Positions 29,161 through 41,044 of a DNA stretch of 64,000 bases are shown here, piece by piece. Each line of letters opens with the position of its first letter. Within the stretch, counting starts at the first letter, position 1. The translations under genes were made by a program, and so were the position numbers. The notes below the pieces were generated by a model that was not told the origin of the DNA, did no database searches, and was given only the letters and a program-made list of their open reading frames with translations. The DNA is from Prorocentrum cordatum (taxonomy: Eukaryota > Sar > Dinophyceae > Prorocentrales > Prorocentraceae), in the NCBI GenBank assembly GCA_963575745.1, contig CAUYUJ010018649.1, positions 107,123-171,122 on the forward strand, in the 5' to 3' direction.

Positions 29161-31373
29161 GCCGTCTTGGCGTTCTCCGCGTGGAGCAGCGGCAGCACGA
29201 TGAGATGGCTCAGCGGCATCTTCTTGGTCTGCTGGGGCTCCAGCGGGTGGTACAAAAGCATGATCATCGTGCCCATCGGCGCGTGCAGAATCTCACCAAT
29301 CTTCAAATGGATAATCGTCGAGCCTTGGATGCCGTTGCTGCCCTCTTCAGTCTCCGCGAACTTCAAGAAGTCCTTGAGCGACACGCCGTTCTGCAGCACT
29401 GTCGCCGCCTCGTGGCACATGATGCGGGCACCCTTCGTGCGTGCAATCACCGTGCACTCGAAGCCCACGAGAGGAACGGACGCTGGACCCCAGCGAGGGC
29501 AATCGGCCTTGATCGTCATCAACCACGGCGATGCACCACCCGTACAAAGCTCGAAATAGCCGTCGCCCAACGCCTCCACGTCGGTAACCACCCAGTCGCT
29601 CGTCACGCGACCCAGGCAGCCTAGCCAGTTCCGGCCTTTGGTGTCGAATGAGGTGTCGTGAACCTTGATCTTGTTATTGATGGCCTCGGAGTTAGTCTGA
29701 ATCATCCTGGAGACCGCATTGTGCACCTCAGAATTTGGGTCGTTCCACACCGTGATCTTGAAGGGGTCGACGCTGCTGCCATTCAGTGCCACGGAGCCCT
29801 GGAACAGCAGAGGTTTCTTCAGCTTGCCGCCCTTGGCGCAGGGCTCGCTGACCAAGGACTTCTTCTCGGCGCCCCCCCTCATGGAGTAGATCGTCCTGGA
29901 GATGTTGTCGGCGAGCTTCTTCGAGAAATTGCATCTCATCAGCCTGCGCGTTATCTTGATGCGCTTGTTGCAGTGGCTCATGTACTCGATCTGCTTGCCG
30001 TGTCCGCCCTTCTCGTTGAGATACCGAAGGCCGTCCAACTGAGTATGCACCTGCTTCTTCGTCTTCTCGATCTCGTCTATCTTGGAATGAAGCCGAGCAG
30101 AAATATCTGCGAAGCTCGACTTGTTGCAGTCAGCACCGAGCCTCCCGACACCTTCCTGAATCTCCTGCGCAATACTGCTGATGCTCTTGATCAGCTCGTC
30201 GGTCGGCATGTCAAGGTCTTTCTGCGCCTCGGTGCCCACAGCGTCGCTGGCGGCCCTGGGCTGAGACACGTAGCCCGACCCAGTAGACATGAAACCAGCG
30301 TGCACGTGGGACGCCATCTCACTCCAGTGCCGCTTCACCTCCATGAACACGACGGGCTCCATCTTCTCGATGTCCTCCAGCGTCGGCGCAACGCGCTCCC
30401 TGGTGGCGTCGTCAATGTTGATATCCGACTTGGGTTTGAAGAGCTTGATCTTGCCGCCCTTCTCAGACGGCGCCCCCTTCTTCAACTTCGTGCCGTCCTT
30501 GCGTGTGTCTGGAGCCTCAGCTTCCCGAAGCGTCTCGCGAGGCGACGTCGCCACACCGACCGTGGAGGCGTCCAAGGTGTCCACGCTGTCGGCCCTGGAG
30601 CGGCCGTCGCCGAAGGTCAGGTAGTGCTCGGCTGAGCGGGCGTTGGTCGGAACATGCGACGGCGGCATTCGACCATCGCAGGACGAAGCAGAAACCGACG
30701 ACTTGGCCATGAGGCGCCTGCGCTTCACCTCCGCATCGAACGCAGACGTCTCCATCTCCACCTGCATGCTGCAATTGGACTTGGACTCGCCTTTGGACGC
30801 CCTGATGCGGCCGATGTCCTTCGTAGCTATCTTCTGCAGCACTTTCACCTCACCGTCTTCCACCCACGTCACGTCGTACTTGCCCTTCTGCTCTGCGTGA
30901 ACCCGTTCAAACTCAAGAGTGCTCTCCTCATCTGTCTTCCTGCGCCAGAACCCCTCGAACGCCATGAACTCCGTCCGAGAGACGATAATGTCGTCATCGA
31001 TCCCCTTCTGAGTCTCTTTCGATTTCGTCTCCGTCACGGTGAAGAACCTCTTGGTCACCTCCCTGGCGCTGTCCCTCGCGACCTTGACAGGGCCGATCCA
31101 AGGACGGATGCGTTCTTGCCAAGCGGGACGGTCGAGCTCGAAGTCCTGGTTCATTTTATCAACCACGTGCTTCGGCGCTCCCTCCAGGAAGCGGCCGTGG
31201 GCCCGTATCGCATTGAAACAACGCCCGTGGAGACACATGCCGTTCCAATCCTTCTTGCTCGCGTCTGCGTGCGCAATGTCCATCTCGCAGAGACCGCACT
31301 GGAAGCACGGGAGGTCTCCAACATCAGGCCCCTCTCCCAGAATCTCCTCGCCCGCCGCGACTGAAGCAGCCAT
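29160..31373 (-). CDS. large uncharacterised protein with an N-terminal Cys cluster, main exon
   Basis: The first ATG in this exon is MAASVAAGEEILGEG at 31373, preceded by TTGGTGCAG, a possible cis or trans-splice acceptor. Near residues 20-55 lies CFQCGLC followed by MCLHGRC, probably a zinc site. Then come a Lys-rich part with two basic runs (AEVKRRRLMAKS, KGGKIKLFKPK) and a coiled-coil-like section (DELIKSISSIAQEIQEGVGR, KIDEIEKTKKQVHTQLDGLR). The C-terminal section contains GRNWLGCLGRVTSDWVV, GGASPWLMTIKADCPRWG and MPLSHLIVLPLLHAENAKT. About 735 codons are open without a lesion. I know of similar unnamed dinoflagellate proteins but no function. A retroelement or a nucleic-acid-binding role is possible but unproven. 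Confidence 0.65.
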
Positions 31374-31689
31374 GCTGCACCAAATGCCGCGGCAAGGAGG
31401 GGCAAGCGCTCTCACCGCCAGCTCCTGTGGGCCCAAAGTGGCTTGAGCCCAAGCGGTGTTCGGTCGTTTGCTTCTGACGCTCCAGTTGGGCCTTCATTGG
31501 GAGCACATGTTGGGGGCCTTCATTGGGGCAAATTTGGGGGGCCTTCAGCGTTGGCACTCTGCGCTGACATTTGCTCTGGCTTTATGCCTGCCTGCGCACA
31601 CCGAGACACGCCACTGCAGTACAACGATTACGTAGTCAGAAGACGTCAACCGCTTGCTACTGCCCAGGGTCTTTAACCTTCTGGAGGCC

Positions 31690-32130
31690 CGCTTCTGTCT
31701 GCTTGGAGTCTTGTTTTGCTGGGGTCTTATGTTGTTGCTGTCTGGTAGGCGTCTTTCGCTGTTTGGTAGGTGTTTGCTAGCAGTGCTGTCTGGTAGGTGG
31801 TGTGTCGGTGTCTGGTGGGTGTTGTGTTGCTGTCTGGTAGGTGCTTTTCTGTTGTCTGGCAGGTTTCCTTTTTTTCTGTCTGGTAGGTGGTATGCTGCTG
31901 TCTGGTAGGTGTTAGTTTGCTTCCTGGTGGGTTTATGGTGCTGTCTGGTAGGTGTTCGTTTGCTGTCTGGTAGGTTTCGTGTACTGTCTGGTGGGTGTTA
32001 TGTTGCTGTCTGGTAGGTTTCGTTTGCTGCCTGGTACGCGTTATGTTGCTGCCTGGTACATGTCTTTTGCTGTCTGGTAGGTGTCATGGTTGCTGTCTGG
32101 TAGGTGTCTTTTACTGGCTGGTAGGCATCC
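31690..32130. repeat. minisatellite of CTGTCTGGTAGGTGTT units
   Basis: About 20 irregular units share TGTCTGGTAGGT with spacers of 5-15 bases rich in T and G. On the minus strand the unit reads ACCTACCAGACAGC, which resembles a repeated pyrimidine-CAG splice acceptor. It sits in the interval between two minus-strand exons. Confidence 0.85.
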
Positions 32131-32387
32131 CGTGGATCAAGAGGAGAGGGGATGAGCAGTGAATCAGGACAATCAGGCGAGAGAGTTCTCCTGCAACCAT
32201 CAGCCTGAAATATCTGCTGATGCCAGCGTCTTGGCCTCTCGATGCGGCCTCTGAGCGTCGCCGCACGATGCGGCCACATAACTCCAAACAGTCTACGCAG
32301 CTAGATGATTAAGCAGCTGCAACTTCAAACGAAATAAGATTCCCACCGATGCGGGCTCACGATTGTTGTCTGCAATGCGAGACTCAC

Positions 32388-33106
32388 GATTGCCGAGTCC
32401 TCGGGCCCATATTGCACTCCACCTCGAAAAATACCTTGTAGTTCGTGCTCTCGACGGGCAGCTCCCGCATCTTCACTGGGAACCTCGAGCCCAACTTGTC
32501 GATGAAGCCCTGCTGGATGCCAACCGGGACGTCCTCCCACCTGTCCCAGCGGGACGCTGCCGTCATGCTCAGCTTCTCCGTGGTTGTTTTCGCCCTCAGT
32601 GGACGCAGTGGCGGCGACCGCGAGCGAGGAGCCTCGGCCGCCGCCGCAGCGCTCTTGCTGGCACTCTGGTCCTTGTCTGGGGGACGCGGCGCCGCTGCCG
32701 AAGCCGATGGCGTTTGTGTGATCCTGACCGCTGCTGCCGCGAGCTCCGTCTTGAACGAGTACTGCGGCGTCGGAGCCTCACTGAGCTTCTTCGCCACATC
32801 GGCGAAGCGTACAACTGGAGGTGGCGCGGCCTGCCCCGATGAGGCACTGCCTGCTGTCCCTGGCGTTGGCGATGGGATATTGTCCATCTTCTCTGGGCGG
32901 GCTGGCTCTAGCGAGCGGCGATGCTGAAGCACTTCAGCTGGAATGGTGTTGGCGTAGTCTTCTGGCACCATGGAGTCCGTGAGGGAGTCGGGCGGCCCTT
33001 CCCATTGGGTCTCGCCCGATGGGAACATCTCGAGCGTGTCTGGCTCAACGGGCGGCTGCGCGCCATCCTCTGCGACGACGTGCTGCTTCGACTTTGGAGG
33101 AGCCAT
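32388..33106 (-). CDS. Ala/Pro-rich protein exon, possibly exon 1 of the 28-31 kb gene
   Basis: It starts at MAPPKSKQHVVAEDG and runs through EPDTLEMFPSGETQWEGPPD, VRFADVAKKLSEAPTPQYSF, an Ala/Ser/Pro stretch with RSRSPPLRPLR, then AASRWDRWEDVPVGIQQGFI and ESTNYKVFFEVECNMGP. It ends at a strong donor (ATC then GTGAGT at 32387-32382) after a phase-2 codon. The acceptor TTGGTGCAG just upstream of 31373 begins with C ATG GCT, which restores the frame, so this exon and the 31373 exon could belong to one protein of about 1,000 residues. Equally, that acceptor could receive the spliced leader, making two genes in tandem. Confidence 0.55.
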
Positions 33107-33169
33107 GACTTGGAACTCTGGTGCGTGAGCAGACAAGAACGCGTGGAAACTAGAGCACCGAGCCAAAGC

Positions 33170-33715
33170 GCCATCACGACAACCCTGGAACGGGGCGTCG
33201 GCACGCTCGGCGCCCCACGAAGGAATTGGAGGATGAGGAGGGGTCAGACGAGGAGAAGAGGATGACTGGGAATGCAGAGGCTACGTTGGGAGCTGTATCG
33301 TGAGCTGGGGCAGGACGAAGAAGAGGAGGAAGAAGGCAACTGGAGGGCCTGCCAAGGAAGAGGAGCAGAACCCCCGAGGAAACGCAAATCTGATCTGCGC
33401 CCACGACGGGGGGGCAGGCCGTGGAAACACTATACCCCAGAGGGGGTGTCCAAGGATTGAATCTAGAATCTCAAAGCGGAGCTTTAGTATGACATCATGC
33501 TTGGCATTGGGCAACCAGTTTGGGGTCCCACCGGACTGGCGGCGACCGTTCAATAAGTCTGTTGGGACCACGGCCTGCGGTGCAAACACTGTTTGGGGAT
33601 CGCCGAACGACATCGGGGTGCAAGCACTGTCAAGTTTTCTTTGCGTTGGCGTAACCCTACTTCACGACGCCCACGCATACACGGTGACATCTCTAGTGTG
33701 CATCACAACAGACTA
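33170..33715. other. intergenic, upstream of the minus-strand gene
   Basis: Frames on both strands are short and charged, with no motif. No promoter motif can be claimed. Confidence 0.4.
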
Positions 33716-33719
33716 CCAC

Positions 33720-36700
33720 CACTCGCGCGTGTACCTGCGTCGTGCGCGGGCCCTATCGGCCAGCCTGTGATGTGCGTTGTTAGTTCCCCTTTGTTGCGGG
33801 CACCCCTGCGTGGCCATTTCAGTTCCCAAGACAGCGTAGCGGGTTGCTTTTTGTGGGCCCACAGACTCCACCGCGCGCGTACGCGCGCCGTGCGCTGGCC
33901 AAGTTGCCGAGCGTGTGGTGCGAGCATGTTAACGTCGAAACCCATCTGGCGACAATTCAGGGCCCGCGCCAGGTCCACTGCCAGCATGGTCGTTCCTCTG
34001 GTGAGGATAGTTCAGAATTGGCCACATGCGCATGCGCGCGTCGTGCGATTACCAAAATCAAGTGTCACGTGGTGGGCCACTGCTACCTGGCAGCCTCCTC
34101 TTTTCGAAGACGCCAGAGGTTTAATATTGGTTTGCAACCCACCATGGTACCTTTTGTAGCTTGGGGTATATAGGCCCCAACACGCGCGCGCGCGTGTGCG
34201 CGTCGTGCGCTGTCCCAAGCGATTGGCTTCTCATGGGCCAACGCTGACTTCTGCATCTACATCGGTAACGGCTGTAGGCTTCAGATTAGTTCATAGGTGG
34301 CATGGCGGGTTCTGTTGCTGGTGTTGCAGAAGCCACGGGCTGCTGTCTCGCGTGCGCGCGCAGCGCGCTGACCCAACCTAAAGGCGCATAGTGGGCCATG
34401 CCTGCTTCCGAAATCCAATCGGTCACCGCTAAGGGTTCGCCTTGACTTCTGAGACAACGCCGTTGCGTCCGCACGGTGGGCAGCGCAGAGCCCACCACGC
34501 GCGCGCGTACGCGCGCCGCGTGATTTCCCAACCGACTTGCATGCGGCGGGCCCAATGTAGCGCTATGGCATCCTATCGGCCAGCGCGAATTGCCCGCTTG
34601 GGTTGAGTCGACGTGCCATCTGTCTTGTCGCTGGTGTTTCCGCACCCCGCGCGCGCGCGTCGGCGCTAGTCACTGATTGGCGCTTGATGGGCCCGCGCGA
34701 ACGCTGAGCGCAAAATATGGGTGTTGGTGGCGTTTCACTCTGGTGCCAGAGCCAACTTTGCGACTTCCCGATTGCGGGCAACGCGCGTTCCACTTCGCGC
34801 GCGTACGGGCGCCGCGAGCCAGCCCCGACAGGTTCGCGTTGTGCCCGCGTGCCCCCGCTCTATTGCCCAACTGTTTCTCGCGGCTCATTGCCCGACCAAA
34901 CGCCTGAGCCGACGCGCTGACCCCCTTGGCGCTGGGGCCATGCGCTTATCGCGCGCGCGACGCGATCAGGCCCGCGTCGGCTTACGCGCGGCGCGCATGG
35001 GCTGGCGGCGACGCCCAATCGGTCACCCCTGAGGGCACCACTTCTTTTCCATTGCGGCGTGACGGCTTCTTTGTCGAGGGCACCTCGCAGTTCAAGTCCC
35101 ACTTCGCGCGCGCGTCCGCGCGGCGTGCGCTGCTGCCCATAGGGCCTGTTCCACGCGTGGCAGGCCCGCGGTGACGTTTGCGTCCACGCGGCCCATCGCC
35201 ACCATCTTGCGGGCCCCACTTCTTGTTCCGAGGAGGCGCGGAGTTGCGCGAATTCTGGAACCAGCAACGCGCGCGCGCGCCGCGCAGGCAACTTCCCGAG
35301 ATGCCTGCGCGCGTCGGCGCAACGTCACATTCGAAATCCGAAAACACCTATGCCGCCACTTGGAGGCGGTGGTTGGGGGGGGGGGCTTGCGCGAGTGCTT
35401 GGACCATCGTGGCTGATGCCGCGCTGGGTCGCGCGGCAGAGGCCACCGCCGCGCGCGCGTGCGCCGCGCGCTTGCATAATCGGTCGACGTTGGGTGCGCC
35501 AGCCAGCGGTGGCCCGCGACAGATGGGCAGTCATCGCTAAGTGGGGGCTTCGAATGTCCAAGGCAGCGCTGCGGTTATTAATTCTTGGAGGCCGCGCGGC
35601 CCAACGCGCGCCCAAGCGCGCGCGCGTCGTGGGCCCGCCGCTCGGCGGGTGCGCGATGGGGCCATGCGTGCGCCGAAATCCGAACACCCTCCGCTTCGGG
35701 TTCATTCCGGATTCCAGCAGCAGCGCGTCGGTCTCCACACTGTGGGCGCCAGAACCCCACGACGCACCCGCGGCGCGCGTCTTTTGCTGGCCCAGCAAGT
35801 TGGCGCGCAGCGGGCCACCGTCAATGTCGAAAGTCTAGCGCCGCCCGCCCTCGGTTCATTATGGCACCGAAAGCAGCGTCGCGCGTCGCGCATTCTCTGA
35901 TGCGGAAAACTCGGTACCGCCACGCGCGCGCATATACGCGTGGCGCGTTGGTCCACACCGAACGGCGCGCGATGGGCATACTATATCAAAGGCAACGTCA
36001 GGTCCCAATCGGCCACCGTTGGTGTCGAGCTGCGGTTTCCAGGCCGTCATGGTACCTTCGCCACCGTTGCGGCTGCAGAAGTGGCGTCGCGCGCGTGCGT
36101 GCGCGCGCCGCGCGCTCGCGCAGCCGACTGATGCGGGGCGGGCGCGGGTTAACTCCCCGATGCAATGCCACGCCGCCAAAGGCTCGAACTGCTGTCCAGG
36201 CCGACGTCGCTTGGCCTCCGTAGTGGATGTCGCAGAAGCCACAACGCGCTTGACAAGCGGCCCGCCCGTCGCGCGGGTCGCCCGCAATCCGTTCCGTCAC
36301 CGCTGAAGTTTCGCGATGCTGCCCAGGGCAGCAGCAGGGCACCTTGCGCCTGTTGTACTGCAGCATCAGCCGCGCGCGCGGCGGTTGACCTTAGCGACGC
36401 GCGGGCCACCCGAACTCGAGCTTTCCTCCTGGCCGCCGCGAACGCACCCATCAGTTTTCAAATCGGCACTGTGGCTTTACACTGAGGGCGCCGCGTAAAC
36501 CCTTGCGCGCGCAGAGGGCGATCCGCCCGTTGCGCGGGTCGCCCGACAGCCGTGCGGTCATTGCTCGGGCCTGCATATTAGCCGTTGCGCTGACACTGCG
36601 AAATCGCGATCGTCGGCGACGCAGTGCCCGCTGCGAGTGCGCACCGCGGGCAGCCCGCCCCCGCGCGGTTCCCCCGAAATCCGTTCGGCAATGGCCAGGT

Positions 36701-36870
36701 GCTCGCGTTGGCTTCCAGGCCACCAGCGTGGCCGATGCATTGCTGATCGGCGAAGGCGACCGCGTGCGCGGTGTGCATGGCACGCCCGCAGCGCGGAATA
36801 TCCGACGGATGCTCGCCCGTTGTTGCGGAGCGATTGGCAGCCGAACGATCATTGCAACGCGTCATGCGCG
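33720..36870 (+). repeat. degenerate satellite of about 155 bp with alternating C/G cores, array 1
   Basis: Cores such as GCGCGCGTACGCGCGCCGTG recur near 33878, 34028, 34182, 34350, 34498, 34650, 34796, 34952, 35104, 35267, 35450, 35610, 35920 and 36088, spaced about 146-183 bp. Each is followed by a related GCTG(G/A)CCCAA-like part, and many units carry (A/G)TCGG(T/C)CACCGCT before the core. Unit identity is low, so the period is seen best from the cores. Arg/Ala-rich frames here are by-products. Confidence 0.75.
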
Positions 36871-37001
36871 CCCGCGCCCCGACAGCAACCGCGCCCGATG
36901 GGCAGCGTGCCAACTACGCAAAACCTATTTGCCATTGGCTTGACACGCTCTCGCTGCTGCTGCATCTCAATGTTACATGCGTGCGTTGCTAAGTGATTTA
37001 G

Positions 37002-37240
37002 TTGTGGTTTACGGGTGGTGTATGTGAACTCGGTGGTTTATGTGTGGTTTATGGGTGGTTTATGGTTGGTTTATGTGCGGTTTATGTGAACTCGGTGGTT
37101 TATGTGTGGTTTATGGGTGGTTTATGGGTGGTTTATGTGAACTCGGTGGTTTATGGGTGGTTGATGTGTGGCTTATGGGTGGTTTATGGGTGGTCCATGG
37201 GTGGTTTATGGGTGGTTTATGGGTGGTTTACGGGAACCCC
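37002..37240. repeat. 12-bp minisatellite GTGGTTTATGGG
   Basis: About 18 units of GTGGTTTATG(G/T)G are interspersed three times with TGTGAACTCGGTGGTTTATG. It lies between the two oppositely oriented satellite arrays. A related GTGAACTCGGCGGTGGTTCATG occurs at 27118. Confidence 0.93.
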
Positions 37241-37635
37241 CTGGCGCAGGCCCAATGCTTTTCGCGAGGGTTCTCTGGCTGGGTGCAAAGGAACCCTGGC
37301 CTCGCAAAATTAACATTAGTTTTCCAACCAAGGAACCGCCCTGCCCGTGGACGCTGGCGCAAGGGAGCTCCCCGCGGCGCCGTCGAAAGCGCAAACCACA
37401 GAGGTTCACATAAACCATTGAGGTTCACATAAACCACACATAAACCATTCGCGGAGCCCCCCATCAAGCATGCATCGGCCATCGCGCGCACCACGGCATG
37501 ATGTGAACAAGACACGACGATGGCCTTGTCCCAGCAGTGGTTGCAGAGGCGCAAGATCGGCGCGACGGCAGGCGTCATGGGCGCCTGAAATACGGCGTGG
37601 GGCTTTCGCGGTGGCCGAGTGCAGCGCAGGTGGCG
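37241..37635. other. spacer between satellite arrays
   Basis: No gene is seen. Two short repeats, (A)GAGGTTCACATAAACCA, lie at 37399-37434; they are the inverse of TGGTTTATGTGAAC in the neighbouring minisatellite. Confidence 0.5.
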
Positions 37636-37639
37636 CGCG

Positions 37640-39600
37640 CCCCAGGTGGGCTGCTCGCCGCGCGCGCGTTGCGTGCCGTGCGCTATCCATGATGGAGAAA
37701 GGTTCGTGCTGGCCTGCGCGCAGGGAAACGACCTTGGTGGTGGCAGCGTTGGCTATGGGGCTAGCATGAGGGACCGCATGTTAGCAGATGGGGTCGGCCA
37801 GGGGCGCGCGCTTGGTTGGGCCAGGCTGTGGTGCGCGCGCGTGGCGGGCCTTGCGCTGATCGCTGGACATGAGGCGATGTTCGGGCCTGGGGGGTAAAGT
37901 GGGCGCTGTGCGGTGACCGCCTGGGTTCCGATGTTCACGTGGCCCCATCTCATGTCTAGCGGTTTGGGCCAACGCGCGATGCGCTTGGCGGGCGTTGCGT
38001 TGTCCACGCCTGGGAAAGCCGCCATGCTGATATGAAGACTAGCATGCGCCTGGAGCGGTGGCCGATCGGGCTGCTGACGGCGCATTCGTCGCGCACTCGC
38101 CGATCGCGTGGTGTCGGCTTGATCAGCACGTGACGCGCGCGTGGCCGGCCTTGCGTTAGCACCAGTTGGTGCGCAGCCACGTGGCCCGAGAAGCTAGAGT
38201 GAAGCCTCAGGCGCGGCCGATGTGATTTCAACATTCGGATGTGCCCATGACGCGCTACTCTGCTGGGCCAGGTCACGGCGCGCGAACATCGATAGATTTG
38301 CTTGGCCTACAGTCGAGCAGTGGCCATGGTGGCCATGAAGACAAAGTAACCCCGTGGGGCTGGCAGGTTTGATGTCGCAGTTATGGGCGCACGCACGCGC
38401 GTGCCCCCCCCCCCACCCACCCAACGCGCGCACACGCGCGCGCGCGCCCTGCGCAGACCGAACCACTGACCACGTGCTTGGACCACCGCAACATGTGCGC
38501 GCACGCGGTTGGCCCTGGCGCAGCAGCGCCAGGGGGTCGCCATGGTGACCTGGGGGAATGCAGCGGCCCCTAAGCGATGGCCAGCGGCTGTCGACATGAT
38601 CAGCGGCCCATGGCACGCCGTGCGCGGCGGGCACGCGGTGGAGCCCGCGCCGCCCGCGCTGGGGAAGTCGTCGCGTTGATGCTGGGATCGGCATGGGCCC
38701 TCGCCGATGACCGCGTGGGTTTCAATGGTGGCGCGCGCCCATCGCGCATCATCCAGCTGGGTCGGCGCGCGGGGCGCGCGCGTGGCGGGCGTCAGATGAG
38801 TCCAAACCCGATTGTTTCCCATGGTGGTTTGGAAGTTGACGCGGGCCAGCAGCGCGGCGCGGGCGGGCGCGATGGGCATTGCGGTTGCCGCAAATATTTG
38901 GATGTCGCCACGTTGGTTTGCGAGCGGAAGTGAAGCCGAAACGGTGGCCGACTGGAATCCGAAGCCAACGCCCGCCCGTCAGACCCCGTTCGGTTGGGCC
39001 AGCGCGCGGTGCGCGCGCGTGCGTGATGTGTTCAGGTTTACTCTCGCCACACACACATTCACATGTCGGCAAGGAAGTGTGCTATCTCCAGCGGGCCCAG
39101 CGAGCCGATTCCAAACTGCGTTTCGAAGTGGCATTGGCGTTCGACCACCACGTGCCAAACATATGGGCGACGCCGCTACGCGCGCGCGCGTGGTGGGTGC
39201 CTTGCCCACAAGGAAGCACCACTGCTTGTTTGGAAACGAATGGGGCCCCTTCGCGGTGGCCGCTTGCAGTTCGCACCGAACGTGCGCCCTAGTCATGCCA
39301 TTGGGTTGGGTCGGCGGGCTGCGCGCGCGGGGGCGGCGGCGAGTCCATTGCAGCCTTGCGCCGCTCAACGCCATCGGGCCCATGACGAATTACCGTGCAC
39401 ATTGCGTTGGGCAGTGCGCAGTGCGCAGCGCAGTGCGCTGCATACATGCCCTTGCCATGTCCAGCGCGGCGTGGCGTGCTGGACTGGGCGTCGGTGGAAC
39501 CCGCCAACTTTGGCTGGGAGGTCCGTGGGCCCAGCCCGTCGGGCTACGCTGTCGTATTCTGGGGGGCACACGCACGCTTGCGCAGATTCGCGCCCGCTGA
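37640..39600 (-). repeat. degenerate satellite of about 155 bp, array 2, inverted relative to array 1
   Basis: Here the GGCCCAA part precedes the core, for example TTGGGCCAGCGCGCGGTGCG at about 38995 and TTGGGCCAACGCGCGATGCG at about 37966. Read on the minus strand this is the order of array 1. Cores recur near 37660, 37837, 37970, 38130, 38430, 38620, 38780, 39010, 39180 and 39325. Confidence 0.7.
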
Positions 39601-40640
39601 TTGCGCAAAACTATCGCGACGATTGCCAGATGGCCCCGACACAGGTGCATGGTTGTTGCAAAGGGTTCTAGCGGCACGCACGTTGTTTATATATATATAT
39701 GTGTATGTATGTATAAATATGTACATGTATATTTGGGTTGATTGATCACAGACCAAGCGCGGTTCCACCGCGCGTGTGCTCACGAGATACACGGCCCAGT
39801 TGGGCGGTGCGAGGTTCCCAACCGCGCAACAAACCTGCTATTCGCGAATGCCGTTCGTTCGCTTAGTGCGTGTGTGCTGTTTTTCTGTCTTATTGCCGCG
39901 GCTGCGACCACCACTGGGTTTGAGCATGTGCACCGCCATTGTAGCACAGTGGTTGCGCACGCGTAGGCGCAATCATCATTGCGTCGTTCCGTAGCCGTGG
40001 TAGTCACGGCAAGCTTGCTTGAGTTGGTCACAGGTTTCCCGCGCTGGCGCTCCTGACAGAGCACGCACATGAAAGCGCCTCATGAAGGCAATGCCCATTG
40101 TATGTTGAAACAGCCTGCATTTTTCAGCGACACGGCACAGCACGGACCACATAGCCCAGCATCGCATAGCATTTTATCGCACAGCATGCCATTTAGTTTT
40201 TGTTTATTCATTCGACGGTTGCGCCACATATGACATCACAGAAAACGTTGCATAACACTTGGTCGCTCAACATTACTAGTGCGGCGTCGGTTGTGTCAAG
40301 TAGCGTGTTGTGTTAGCACCTCGTAGGTTGCGCCGCATAGCTTGCACGTCAATCCGCAGATGTACGTTGCGCATGTGAACGCACCCTCTCATTGTTATTC
40401 CTCCTCTTCCTCGCCGTCCTCCCTCTTCCTCCCCCTCTTCCCCCCGTCCTCCACGTTCCCCCCTCTCCCTTCCCTCCTCCTCACCCTCCTCACCCGCCTT
40501 TCTCTTCCTGTGGAGCCGTTCGGCGCCCTTTCGGCGGATGTGGTGTGGCGATAGCCATTATGTTGATGATGGTGGTGATGATGACGATGATGGTGATATG
40601 TTTAGCCTCTTCGCCTGATCAATGACATATTCACTTAAAG
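39601..40640. other. intergenic stretch with AT and pyrimidine tracts
   Basis: An AT/TG microsatellite lies at 39688-39735, a CAGCA/GCAT-rich patch at 40125-40190, and a TCCTC-rich tract at 40395-40505. No gene is recognised. Confidence 0.55.
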
Positions 40641-40706
40641 TACTGATCAGCGGGCCAGCTGCTGGACTTAGATTGGGACAGACAAGCAAACTTGGCACAG
40701 GCATGC

Positions 40707-41021
40707 TCAGATCAACACTTCAAAGTCAAGATCGCTCTCTGCGTCCGCTGCCCCCTGGTTGCCCAACGTTGCTTGATCACTGTCGTGTGCGAGCGCACTC
40801 TGGATGGTCCGACTAATCTGGTGCAGTTTGGTCTTGAGCTTACACATCCGAATTCTGAGCCGCTTCGACCTGGCCCTCTCAACCGAAAGCTTCATCGCCA
40901 GCTGCGCCACCTTCCGCTGGGCCGAAGGGCTGAGCTTACAGAACCAAACAGGTGGCATCTTGCGGTCTGCTCTCGCGGAGGCGTCTATGTCGATTCTCCA
41001 AACAAATGGCGCTTGAGTCAA
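40707..41021 (-). CDS. basic, helical protein, probable terminal exon
   Basis: The minus strand reads MPPVWFCKLSPSAQRKVAQL, AMKLSVERARSKRLRIRMCK, LKTKLHQISRTIQSALAHDS and DQATLGNQGAADAESDLDFE, then VLI and a stop. A long basic amphipathic helix is followed by an acidic tail. Composition is balanced and the frame is free of repeats, unlike the minisatellite just upstream. No family is recognised. Whether it belongs to the large gene further upstream (42-46.7 kb), which has its own stop, is doubtful. Confidence 0.5.
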   Translation of the reverse strand: MTQAPFVWRIDIDASARADRKMPPVWFCKLSPSAQRKVAQLAMKLSVERARSKRLRIRMCKLKTKLHQISRTIQSALAHDSDQATLGNQGAADAESDLDFEVLI

Positions 41022-41044
41022 GATGCCAAAAGAATGGTTGCAAT

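Noticed and set aside
33160-33185. Spliced-leader-like sequence CGCTTTGGCTCGG before the 33-kb exon
   Set aside because: Only eight consecutive bases match the leader, which is too weak beside the two relics near 27.5 kb.
37002-37432. Trp/Phe/Gly/Val-rich frame of WFMGGLWVVYG type
   Set aside because: It is a translation of the 12-bp GTGGTTTATGGG minisatellite.
33720-39600. Many Arg/Ala/Pro-rich frames of 60-200 codons
   Set aside because: They follow the GCGCGC satellite units and occur in every frame and on both strands.
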